DNA of 48,751 nt from an uncultured Mycoplasmatota bacterium (GCA_948466395.1 CAOKAG010000006.1:1-48751); one strand, 5' to 3'. Counted from the stretch's first letter, positions 28,997 through 38,163 are shown. The notes: generated by a model not told the origin, from the sequence alone. Made by a program: numbers and translations.

Positions 28997-29635
28997 TTAC
29001 CTACAAACTTTTAACTCTTCTTTTAAATCAAAACTATCATAACCATTATCCAAATAGATATAATACGCTTCATCAAAAATTTCTTTTTTATGTTTAGGAT
29101 AATTTTTCTTAAAATAATCATCTAAAGAGGTTAGGACACGTTCATCTTCTGTTTTTAAGATTACAAAAATAGCACCCAAAGAATTCACCTTTACATTTGA
29201 ATACAACACATTATCTAGCGGAACATCAATAAGTTCATTCAGATTTTTATCCGTAGGAAGAATAATCTCTGTTGTAATATAAGCCCCTAATTGACATTCT
29301 AGACAACGCTCTATTTCTTTCGAACTCTTTTTAAAATCTTTTTCATCTTTAAGTGCCTCGCCTTTAACAAACTGAATGTATTCTGAACGTACAACAAGTT
29401 CTAAAAACTTTTCTTGCCATTCAGGGTTATTGTCTAATAACCCTACAACCACTTTGTGATTCGTTTCATCAACATAATTAAAACTATAATTTTCATATTC
29501 AGACAAATTTTCCGTGAAAAAAGCGATAATTTTATCATTCACTTCATTTAATTCTTCTAAAGAAACTTCTTTTTTCTTACAACCAACACTTAACCCTAAA
29601 AGACAAATACAAACAAAAGCAAATATTTTTTTCAT
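28997..29635 (-). CDS. Lipoprotein of unknown function
   Basis: Signal peptide with lipobox-like LLGLSVGC; 10 bp downstream of ileS. Confidence 0.7.
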   Translation of the reverse strand: MKKIFAFVCICLLGLSVGCKKKEVSLEELNEVNDKIIAFFTENLSEYENYSFNYVDETNHKVVVGLLDNNPEWQEKFLELVVRSEYIQFVKGEALKDEKDFKKSSKEIERCLECQLGAYITTEIILPTDKNLNELIDVPLDNVLYSNVKVNSLGAIFVILKTEDERVLTSLDDYFKKNYPKHKKEIFDEAYYIYLDNGYDSFDLKEELKVCR

Positions 29636-29644
29636 AAAAAACCT

Positions 29645-32600
29645 TTAAGACTCTTTCTCTATTCTAATGCCCACTTCATGACCATTTAAATCAAACTTTT
29701 CGTTCATAGCATCAGAAAAATCAATCTCTGTAGCTAAAATTTCTTGTTTAATATAATCTTCAAAATTAGCCAAAGCTAAATCAAAAAACGCTTCATGATT
29801 AACAAATACTTTAATTCGATCAACGACCTCTAATCCAACTGTTTTTCGCATATTTTGTACTTTGGAAACAAATTCTCTTGCCATTCCTTCTAGCATTAAA
29901 TCTTCGGTTATTTCTGTATTTAAAATAATAAACTCATTATTTTCCATTCCCACATTAAAGCCTTCTTTTGAAGAAATACGAATATCAACCATTTCAGGGG
30001 TAATTTCTTTTTGCTCGCCATCTATTTCAAGAGAAATGCTTTCTCCCTTTTGCAATTTTTCTACTAAACGACTTTCTAATCCTTCTAATTTTGTTTGGAA
30101 TGCCTTTATTTTAGCCCCAAACACTTTTCCTACCACTTTAAAATTCGGTTTTAAAGACACATGCATGTAATCATTTAAGTTATGAACAAACAAAACGTCT
30201 TTAATATTTAATTCTTCTTTGATTAATGGAATTAAATCTTCAATTAAATCTTTATTTTTTCCATCAAGTAAGGCTTCACTTAAAGGTTGTCTCACCTTAA
30301 TTTTAGCTTCTTCTCTAACATATCTTCCAATACTAATTAAATCTCTTACTAAGTCCATCTTTTCTTCAATAGTATCATTAATGAAACTTTCATTACATTC
30401 TGGATAGTCACTCAAATGAACAGATTCCTTACCCGTTAAATTACGGTACAATTCTTCGGCAAGATAAGGGATAATTGGAGCAATTAACTTGCTTAACCCT
30501 ACTAAGACTTCATAAGTCGTACGATACACACTTTTTTTAGAATCATCTAAAGTACTTCCCCAGAAACGATTACGATTACGTCTGATATACCAATTTGATA
30601 AATCTTCAGAAACAAAATGAGTTAAATAACGCACCACTTTATTTAAATCGTATAAAGAGAAAGCTTCTCTTACATTTTTCACTAAACGATGATATTTAGA
30701 AAGTAACCATTTATCAATTTCTTCGCGTTTCTCATATAAAACGACGCATTCATCCGTATCAATAGAATCAACATTCGCATACATAGAGAAAAAACTATAC
30801 GTATTTTTAAGGGGATTAAAAAATTTAGAATACACTTCTTTTAATCCTTCCATATCAAATTTTAAAGGCGTCCAAACAGGACTGACATAAGGTAAATAGA
30901 AGCGCACCGTATCTGCTCCATACTCTTTCATCGTTGTAAACGGTTCCACAATGTTCCCTTTACTTTTACTCATCTTCTTGCCTTCACTATCTAAAAGTAA
31001 GTCATTAACAAGTACATTTTTATAAGGAGCAACATCTTTTAAGAAGACCGAAATAATTAGAAGAGTATAAAACCACCCTCTCGTTTGATCAATTCCTTCA
31101 CAAATAAAATCAGCGGGAAATTGTGATTCAAAAATCTCTTCATTCTCAAAAGGATAATGGTATTGGGCAAACGGCATTGAACCTGAATCAAACCAACAAT
31201 CTATAACGTCTTTACATCTTGTCATAGCTTCTCCACATTCTGGACATTTTAGATGGACATCATCAACAAAAGGTCGATGTAAATCAATCGTTTCATCAAT
31301 AGCCTCAATTGATTTTTCTATTAATTCTTTCCTAGAACCAATCATTTCAGTATGACCACAAAAACAAGTCCAAAAAGGAAGTGGGGTTCCCCAATAACGG
31401 CTTCTAGAGATTGCCCAGTCATTCATATTTTCTAGCCAATTACCAAAACGTTTTTCCCCGACATAACTTGGATACCAATTAACCTTTTTATTCGCTTCAA
31501 TGATTTTATCTTTTAATGCTGTTACTTTTAAATAATAAGAAGGTTTTGGATAATAGATTAAAGGCGTGCCACAACGCCAACAATGAGGATAGTTATGCAC
31601 CATTTTTTGTTTTTTAAACAATTTATCCTGTTCTTTTAAATACTTAATAATTTCTACATCTGCATCAAAAATAAGTTGTCCTTTCCAAGGTCCTTCCGTA
31701 TAACGGCCATCTTCAGAAACAGGATTAATACGAGCCAAATCGTATTTTGTAATGACTTTTTGGTCGTCTTCTCCAAAAGGAGCGATATGGACAATTCCAG
31801 TTCCATCTTCCGCTGTTACATACGTATCATTAGTCACAATAAAAGCTTTGCCTGAAACTTCCAGTTCAGGTATCAACTGTTCATATTCGATATGTTCTAA
31901 ATCTTTTCCAGTGAATTTTTCTAAAACATCAACCTCTTCACCTAAAACTTTTGAAACTAAACTTTCCGCTAAAATAAAAGTATACGCTCCAGACTTCACT
32001 TTCACATAAGTTAAATCAGGATGCACACATAAAGCCACATTAGAAAGAAGTGTCCAAGGAGTCGTCGTCCACACTAAAAAATAAGCGTCCTCATCCTTCT
32101 TCTTAAAAGGAACAATAACGGTTTCTACACTTATTTCTTTATAACCTTGAGCAACTTCATGACTCGCTAAACCCGTTCCACATCGAGGACAAAAAGGTAA
32201 AATCTTATGCCCTTCATAAAACAACCCTTTTTGATAAAACTCTTTTAAGATGTACCATTCGGTTTCAATATAATTGTTATCATAGGTAATATAAGGATGA
32301 TTAATATCAATAAATTGTCCCATTTTTTCCGTTAAATCCGTAAAAGCCTCTTTATTTTTCCAAACCGATTCTTTGCATTTTTCATTAAATTCTTTAATTC
32401 CATACTTTTCAATATCACCTTTTCCAGTAAAACCTAAAGCTTTCTCCACCCCAAGTTCCACAGGAAGTCCATGGGTATCCCACCCTACTTTTCTTAAAAC
32501 TCTTTTTCCATTCATCACTTGGTATTTACAAAAAGTATCTTTTAAAAATTTAGCCACCATATGATGAAGTCCTGGATAACCATTAGCTGTTGCTGGTCCA

Positions 32601-32740
32601 TCGTAAAAAACAAAATTTTCACTATTTTTTCTTAATTCATTTTGCTTTTCAGTTATGGACATCACACCTCCCCAAGAAGCACGAATCGTTTCTTCTACCT
32701 CATACACATTTCTCTTATCTAATTCTTTAAAATTTTTCAT
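29645..32740 (-). CDS. ileS: Isoleucine--tRNA ligase
   Basis: FYDGPATANGYPGLHHMVAK (HIGH-type), KMSKSKGN, GWDTHGLPVE. Confidence 0.97.
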   Translation of the reverse strand: MKNFKELDKRNVYEVEETIRASWGGVMSITEKQNELRKNSENFVFYDGPATANGYPGLHHMVAKFLKDTFCKYQVMNGKRVLRKVGWDTHGLPVELGVEKALGFTGKGDIEKYGIKEFNEKCKESVWKNKEAFTDLTEKMGQFIDINHPYITYDNNYIETEWYILKEFYQKGLFYEGHKILPFCPRCGTGLASHEVAQGYKEISVETVIVPFKKKDEDAYFLVWTTTPWTLLSNVALCVHPDLTYVKVKSGAYTFILAESLVSKVLGEEVDVLEKFTGKDLEHIEYEQLIPELEVSGKAFIVTNDTYVTAEDGTGIVHIAPFGEDDQKVITKYDLARINPVSEDGRYTEGPWKGQLIFDADVEIIKYLKEQDKLFKKQKMVHNYPHCWRCGTPLIYYPKPSYYLKVTALKDKIIEANKKVNWYPSYVGEKRFGNWLENMNDWAISRSRYWGTPLPFWTCFCGHTEMIGSRKELIEKSIEAIDETIDLHRPFVDDVHLKCPECGEAMTRCKDVIDCWFDSGSMPFAQYHYPFENEEIFESQFPADFICEGIDQTRGWFYTLLIISVFLKDVAPYKNVLVNDLLLDSEGKKMSKSKGNIVEPFTTMKEYGADTVRFYLPYVSPVWTPLKFDMEGLKEVYSKFFNPLKNTYSFFSMYANVDSIDTDECVVLYEKREEIDKWLLSKYHRLVKNVREAFSLYDLNKVVRYLTHFVSEDLSNWYIRRNRNRFWGSTLDDSKKSVYRTTYEVLVGLSKLIAPIIPYLAEELYRNLTGKESVHLSDYPECNESFINDTIEEKMDLVRDLISIGRYVREEAKIKVRQPLSEALLDGKNKDLIEDLIPLIKEELNIKDVLFVHNLNDYMHVSLKPNFKVVGKVFGAKIKAFQTKLEGLESRLVEKLQKGESISLEIDGEQKEITPEMVDIRISSKEGFNVGMENNEFIILNTEITEDLMLEGMAREFVSKVQNMRKTVGLEVVDRIKVFVNHEAFFDLALANFEDYIKQEILATEIDFSDAMNEKFDLNGHEVGIRIEKES

Positions 32741-32743
32741 CGT

Positions 32744-33232
32744 TTATTTCCTTTCTTTGACTAATTTTCTTTTAAGCGCTTCACACGCTTTTGTATCATT
32801 AATACCTATTTCATATTCCTTTTTATTAAATGATAAAAATTCATCTATGGGCTTCATTTCCACTTGAAGTCCTTGATGATAAGATTTCTCCTGTAAATCA
32901 CCCCATTCACTTTCTGTAAATGTTCTTTCCATCATATAATAGTAACATATTTTTCTGTATGGAAATTCATTGATACAATTATTTTCCCGAAGAACGACAG
33001 GCTCCTTTGAAATAGCCTCAACAAGAAACTCAAACTCTAACTCTCTTAAATATTGTTTTAAAAATTCTTGATAAAAAGTTTCAAATTTTTTCTTTCCAAA
33101 TTCCGTATAAATATAGTCTGTTGGGAGAAGGATTTTTTTCTTCCTTTCTCCTCTTTGAAAAGTAAACACGCTCATCTTATTATCATAAAATAAATAACGA
33201 TTCATTTTATTGGTTACCATTCCTGTTTTCAT
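32744..33232 (-). CDS. Hypothetical protein in T-box/ileS operon
   Basis: ATGA overlap with upstream small ORF; 4 bp from ileS start. Confidence 0.65.
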   Translation of the reverse strand: MKTGMVTNKMNRYLFYDNKMSVFTFQRGERKKKILLPTDYIYTEFGKKKFETFYQEFLKQYLRELEFEFLVEAISKEPVVLRENNCINEFPYRKICYYYMMERTFTESEWGDLQEKSYHQGLQVEMKPIDEFLSFNKKEYEIGINDTKACEALKRKLVKERK

Positions 33233-33345
33233 ATTTCTTTCTCCTTTACATCATTCAAGTCTCTATCTAGCGCTTCTGTGGACGTATCCTTTACAGCACA
33301 TTTATGTTCTTGTGTATTTTCTTTACCAAAATTCTCTACTTTCAT
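33229..33345 (-). CDS. 38-aa ORF between T-box and the next gene
   Basis: MKVENFGKENTQEHKCAVKDTSTEALDRDLNDVKEKEI with SD AAAGGA; translationally coupled. The ORF-track start at 33411 lies inside the T-box terminator and is unlikely. Confidence 0.5.
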   Translation of the reverse strand: MKVENFGKENTQEHKCAVKDTSTEALDRDLNDVKEKEI

Positions 33346-33364
33346 AACCAAAATCCTTTCTAAA

Positions 33365-33605
33365 AAGAAAAAAGGAGGACCACAAAGGACGAGTAAAACC
33401 CGTGGTACCACCTTATTTAAAATCTCTTTTTGTTAACGCAAAAACTCTGCGGCGCCTTCCTAAAAAATTCAGAAGAGCTACTCCCAAGTGATCTTCTATC
33501 AATTCTTTTTATTCGTTTCCACCATCTACGAATTCTCTATAAAAAAGATATTAATATACTCTCTTGTTCCTCGTATTTCTGTTCCTATTTTAAACATTTA
33601 TATTT
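33365..33605 (-). promoter_or_regulatory. T-box leader (isoleucine), with terminator/antiterminator
   Basis: T-box AAGGTGGTACCACGGG; terminator CCTTTGTGGTCCTCCTTTTT; AGAGAG and GGTGGAAAC elements; specifier-like ATC in GAAGATCACTTGGGAG at 33490..33492. Confidence 0.93.
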
Positions 33606-33624
33606 TACTTGTCAATAAAATACT

Positions 33625-34045
33625 CTAAAAGTAAGTCGATTTGTTATGTTTTAGTCCAATATTAGGTAAATTATTTTTAAATTCATCTTTACTTATTTTT
33701 TCCAACTTATCTATATTGGTAGTAATTAGCGAAACTAAATTTTCATCGACACCACATTCTAGAATCAAACCATTATCAAATTTCTACTTTATTTTTATTT
33801 AAAGCAATAAATTTTGCAAAAGGTACACTTAAATCGTATCTTAATCCTAATTGTCTTTCCCCTTGATCGCTTAATTTATAAATCTCATTTAATATATCAT
33901 TATCCTCATCATACTTCTCACTTAAAATATCATAGTAACATAGTAGCGGAGTTTCAATTGAATTATATTCATACTCTTCAAAAATTTTTTCTTAATGTAT
34001 CATTTATAAAATTATGATTCTTTGTTCTTTAGGTAAAAAATCATA
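33625..34045 (-). pseudogene. hisS: Histidyl-tRNA synthetase remnant (frameshifted and internally deleted)
   Basis: Fragments YDFLPKEQRIIIL / INDTLRK / FEEYEYNSIETPLLCYYDILSEKYDEDNDILNEIYKLSDQGERQLGLRYDLSVPFAKFIALNKNKVEI then NGLILECGVDENLVSLITTNIDKLEKISKDEFKNNLPNIGLKHNKSTYF. Confidence 0.8.
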
Positions 34046-35008
34046 TCATTTCCCCATTTCTATTTTTATTTCTATATCATTGTTCTTTATTTTCAAATTA
34101 CAATATGCACCTATTGGAATTGTAAACATTGGATTTGTATGTCCAAAATCAGCTCCACATACAATCGGAACATCTTTTAACTTTTGCTTATTTTTAATGA
34201 TAGTTTTTAACTTATCAATAGTCATATTACTACATAACTGGAATCTACCAAAAACAATTCCTTTTATTTTGCAATTAGGTAATTGTAATAATGATTCTAA
34301 GTTTCTATCAAATTCTAATAAAAATACATCATTTCCAAAATCATCAGCATCATCTTCAAGAAACAATATACTATCATTTAAATTGGGCATAAATTCTGTG
34401 CCTTGCAATAAGCCCAAAGTACATAAATTACCACCAATAACTTTTCCAAAAGATTCACCATTTTGGATTGGTATCATACCATCATTTTTTAATGTAGCTT
34501 TTTCCATTTTATTATTTACTTTTTTATAGTCATATATTTCCTTTGATGAATGAATAATAAAATCGTTATTTTTTAATATTTTCTCAAAAGATTGTAGAGT
34601 ATATTTATTATCAGAACTAAAACCACTTAACATCGGTCCATAGTATGTAGTTAAATTTGTTTTATTCATAATTGCAATTAATAATGCTGTAATATCAGAA
34701 TAGCCAATAATTATTTTAGGATTCTGTTTAATAATCTTATAATCCAGATATGGAAGTATTTGATTTACATTATAACCCCCATCTGCACACACGATTATTT
34801 CCACATTTTTATCTAAAAATGCATTCATTAAATCTTCAACTCTATTCTTTATACTAGAGCATTCAAAATAAGTATCTTTATCAAAAATGTATTTTCCTAC
34901 CGTTAATGAATATCCTAAACTTTTGAAATATTTTTCAGCCTTTAATATTTTGGTTTTATCGTTTTCGGATAAACTCATTGATGGAGCTATTAATCTAACT
35001 TCTTTCAT
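34046..35008 (-). CDS. S66 family peptidase (LD-carboxypeptidase / MccF-like)
   Basis: RLIAPSMSLS, CADGGYNVNQILPYLDYKIIKQNPKIIIGYSDITALL, VCGADFGHTNPMFTIPIGA. Confidence 0.9.
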   Translation of the reverse strand: MKEVRLIAPSMSLSENDKTKILKAEKYFKSLGYSLTVGKYIFDKDTYFECSSIKNRVEDLMNAFLDKNVEIIVCADGGYNVNQILPYLDYKIIKQNPKIIIGYSDITALLIAIMNKTNLTTYYGPMLSGFSSDNKYTLQSFEKILKNNDFIIHSSKEIYDYKKVNNKMEKATLKNDGMIPIQNGESFGKVIGGNLCTLGLLQGTEFMPNLNDSILFLEDDADDFGNDVFLLEFDRNLESLLQLPNCKIKGIVFGRFQLCSNMTIDKLKTIIKNKQKLKDVPIVCGADFGHTNPMFTIPIGAYCNLKIKNNDIEIKIEMGK

Positions 35009-36479
35009 ATTTAATCTCCTTTCTAAAAAGTTTTAATTGTTGTTCAGTAGAATTGATCAATTGTTGTGGTCTTTTGATATTTTCAATTTTTATAACATTT
35101 AATATTTTCTTTAATTCTCTGTTAGAAAATAAACAACCACATGTATCTATCGCATAATAGACAAGTCTATCATTAACTGAGATATATTCACAAAGCAAAT
35201 CGTATAAATCACCTTTAAAATCTGAATAATAACCTTGATAATCAATATAAGAAACCTTAATTAAACTAACTAAATTTATTTTTAGATATAATTCTTCTAA
35301 ATAATCTTTAGACCTATCAACATTATAGCTATCTACAATATTTTCATTTAATCTTTTATATCTTTCTTGAAATTCTAAGTCTATTGCAAAATTTTCAAGA
35401 TTTTTTTCACTAAATAGATAATTTAATTTTGATTTTAAAGCTTGCTTCCACTCATTTACTCGCATTTTATTTTGTTCATTCTTTACAGTTTTTTTTTGAA
35501 CAAATTCATTCACAATATTTTCTTCCTCTAAAATTAGTTCAGTTTCAATTTTCATTTTTACTAATGATTGAACTTTAATTTTAATGACTGTTAACATCTC
35601 ATTATTAAGTATATTACTTTTATTCTTTATTTTATTATACTCATTAACCAATGCGACTAACTCAGTTACATCTGATGCATCAAGTTCACTTTCAATTTGT
35701 AAGCGTTCACCATCAACAAACAAATACATTTCTCCATATGAATATATTTTATCTTCACCTATTAAAAACAAACTATTAGGCTTGCAAGCAAAGAATGCAC
35801 ATTTATTACTATCTGGTTTTAAATAGTTTTCAATAAATATTTCATTTTTTTTTAGTGTAGCATCATTAGGACAAAAATCAGTTTCTATGGTAATAGGATT
35901 AATACTTAGTGACCTAATATTTAAAGGATATTCGTATGGATCTATCCCATAGTAGTAATTGTCATACAGTCCTCCATATATTCTTTCTGCCGACATTACA
36001 CTCCCTGAACAAATTGAAGAAACGAGTATATTTTTATTGTTTATTAATTCATTAAGTTTAATTCCTTTTGATTCTAATGCAGAAAGAGTACCAGCAAATT
36101 TACGATCAGCACCAATTCCCAAAAATAATAAATCACATTGCTCAATATTTTCTGATATTTCATCAATGTTATCAGTATCAATTACTGTTAAATTGTTTTT
36201 GCTTAATGATTCATATCCTAAACTATTTAAATAATAGTTATATGCACTAATATATAGCTTTGCTCTACTAATGTTATCCTCTTTTGAATAGCCACCAATA
36301 TATGCAATTTTAATATCACTTAAATTTCCTTTTACTTTTAATAACTCTCCAAATAAAGATATATATTTTCTTAAAAATATATTATCAATTAAATCTTTAT
36401 TCACTCTTGGATTTCCTCCACTAGTGATAATCGTTGGATAGCTTCCAGCTATCATAATATTTCTTTCCATAATTAACAT
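34995..36479 (-). CDS. S51/class I GATase-like domain protein with novel helical C-terminal extension
   Basis: GGNPRVN..., IAYIGGYSKED, CDLLFLGIGADRKFAGTLSALESKGIKLNELINNKNILVSSICSGSVMSA; about 200 aa unassigned C-terminal domain. Confidence 0.65.
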   Translation of the reverse strand: MLIMERNIMIAGSYPTIITSGGNPRVNKDLIDNIFLRKYISLFGELLKVKGNLSDIKIAYIGGYSKEDNISRAKLYISAYNYYLNSLGYESLSKNNLTVIDTDNIDEISENIEQCDLLFLGIGADRKFAGTLSALESKGIKLNELINNKNILVSSICSGSVMSAERIYGGLYDNYYYGIDPYEYPLNIRSLSINPITIETDFCPNDATLKKNEIFIENYLKPDSNKCAFFACKPNSLFLIGEDKIYSYGEMYLFVDGERLQIESELDASDVTELVALVNEYNKIKNKSNILNNEMLTVIKIKVQSLVKMKIETELILEEENIVNEFVQKKTVKNEQNKMRVNEWKQALKSKLNYLFSEKNLENFAIDLEFQERYKRLNENIVDSYNVDRSKDYLEELYLKINLVSLIKVSYIDYQGYYSDFKGDLYDLLCEYISVNDRLVYYAIDTCGCLFSNRELKKILNVIKIENIKRPQQLINSTEQQLKLFRKEIKYERS

Positions 36480-36520
36480 CTCTCTTTCATATAATATTTT
36501 TTAAGTGATGCCAATTACCT

Positions 36521-36559
36521 AAAATAAAAACTATACAGATTTTATTTACCTGTATAGTT
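36521..36559 (-). terminator. Intrinsic terminator between leader ORF and S51-like gene
   Basis: AACTATACAG-N11-CTGTATAGTT-TTTATTTT. Confidence 0.85.
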
Positions 36560-36621
36560 CATTTCTATATTTAATACAGGCAACAAGCACCACAAATAGC
36601 ACTTGTGCCTACGATCAAATT

Positions 36622-36690
36622 TTAATGTCGTATTAACAAGTGCAGATTATTATGATGATGTTGTCTAACTATATTATTATTTTTTAACAT
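36622..36690 (-). CDS. 22-aa His-rich leader/small peptide
   Basis: MLKNNNIVRQHHHNNLHLLIRH, SD AAAGGGAGAG; between its own promoter and an attenuator-like terminator. Confidence 0.65.
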   Translation of the reverse strand: MLKNNNIVRQHHHNNLHLLIRH

Positions 36691-36720
36691 AACAATCTCT
36701 CCCTTTCAAAAATTAACTAA

Positions 36721-36749
36721 ATTTTATCACATTTACACTATCTTGTCAA
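36721..36749 (-). promoter_or_regulatory. Promoter TTGACA-17-TAAAAT upstream of leader ORF
   Basis: TTGACA AGATAGTGTAAATGTGA TAAAAT, overlapping the 3' end of the upstream CDS. Confidence 0.75.
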
Positions 36750-37452
36750 ATTTCAATTTTTTATAATTCAAATAGGCATATAATTCTGGACATATATTCT
36801 TAATATCAATTTTAGTGTTTTCTAAACAGTAATTAAATATAACTCGAAGATTAGAACTTCCATTATCTAAACAACATATCATTATTTTTTTACTATTAAT
36901 TATATGATTTGTAAAAGTATGCATATTCCATTTGTCCATTATATTACTATTTAAATCAGAATATTTTTCTGAATAACCACATACTTCTAAATGGCTTTTA
37001 ATATATCCACAAGATTTTATCTCATCTTGATCATCATACTTAAAATCTATATTTTCTTGTAGTTTTAAATTTAATAATATTCCATTGTCTAATATTTTAT
37101 CTAATTTTTTAAAAGCTCTTTTTTGATGTAATTTGCTTACTTTTAAAACTTTAAAATAACTATCTCCAATTGCATTTGGGAACCACTTCTGTCTTAAAAA
37201 GAAAGCCCCTAATTTATAAATAAATGGGATGACTGGAATATAATACAATGCATTAATCCAACAATCAAATAAAATTAACAAATTATCTAATCCCTCTACA
37301 AAAAATATTTTTTTAGTTTTTTCAATATTTTTAGCATTACAACCAATGTTTGGTATTAATCCTTTTTGTGCTATAGACTCTAAATTTTTTCCATCTGTAA
37401 AATGAAAATAATTAGAATACAAATCTTTTTTACTTAAATTATAATCCTCCAT
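36733..37452 (-). CDS. Hypothetical protein with ART/KptA-like N-terminal motif
   Basis: YFHFTDGKNLESIAQKGLIPNIG...KIFFVEGLDNLLILFDCWI. Confidence 0.5.
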   Translation of the reverse strand: MEDYNLSKKDLYSNYFHFTDGKNLESIAQKGLIPNIGCNAKNIEKTKKIFFVEGLDNLLILFDCWINALYYIPVIPFIYKLGAFFLRQKWFPNAIGDSYFKVLKVSKLHQKRAFKKLDKILDNGILLNLKLQENIDFKYDDQDEIKSCGYIKSHLEVCGYSEKYSDLNSNIMDKWNMHTFTNHIINSKKIMICCLDNGSSNLRVIFNYCLENTKIDIKNICPELYAYLNYKKLKFDKIV

Positions 37453-37779
37453 TAGCGAAACCTCTTCTTTGTTTTTTAATACTTATAAAAGTATAACATA
37501 AAAAATACTACTAAAATTATCATTATTTTATATAAATACCTGTTTAGAAAAAATTTTACATGCCTATTTCAAAATCATCTTTATCTCTTCCCTTATGGGA
37601 ATTTTTACTAGTTTTTAAATAACTAAAACCCCTGAATAATCAAATATTTTGTAGTTCCTCTTGAAATTTCAACGACATCATTTGTATCAAAATTATTGTT
37701 ATCATCATAGTCTTTTATTTCAGTTGTAGTAACCTCTTTTATAGGTTCATTGCCAATTTAAAAAAGTATTTTATACCCT

Positions 37780-38163
37780 CTAAAAGACTTTTAAATAAGT
37801 TTTAAGGTTATTATTCTCTTTCGTTAAGTTTTGATTTCTAGTCGTTAGTGCTTTTACTTCTCGTTCAAGATTTTTATTTTCTTTTTCTAAAGCTTGATGA
37901 CTTTTTGTATAAGTATCAATTTCATTAAACAACTCATTGATCTTAGGTTGAAATTCCATAACTTTTTTTAAAGAAAAAATTGTATATACATCTGTATTTA
38001 CAAAAAAATAATTGCTGTGTCATTTGTACAACAACATTCCTGTCTCCCATTTACTAACACTTTGTCTTGAAACCTTCATTTTTTCCGCTAAGTTCTCCTG
38101 CGATAATTTTTTTACTTTTCGTAAATTTCTTAAATTCTCTCCAAACTTCATTAGATTTTCTTC
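37780..38163 (-). pseudogene. Decayed accessory fragments: truncated XRE repressor and coiled-coil (Mob/Pre-like tail) remnant
   Basis: MKFGENLRNLRKVKKLSQENLAEKMKVSRQSVSKWETG truncated; KSHQALEKENKNLEREVKALTTRNQNLTKENNNLKTYLKVF. Confidence 0.45.

Noticed and set aside
29862-32867. + strand ORFs opposite ileS and the 162-aa gene
   Set aside because: Shadow ORFs in low-complexity antisense of a conserved gene.
33346-33411. ORF-track extension of the 38-aa ORF to 33411 (MVPRVLLVLCGPPFFFLERILV...)
   Set aside because: This segment is the T-box terminator; a downstream ATG with an SD is available.
33814-34529. + ORFs 33814..34017 and 34014..34529
   Set aside because: Antisense to hisS remnant and S66 gene.
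35584-36250. + ORFs 35584..35826, 35959..36234, 36068..36250
   Set aside because: Antisense to the S51-like fusion gene; mutually overlapping.
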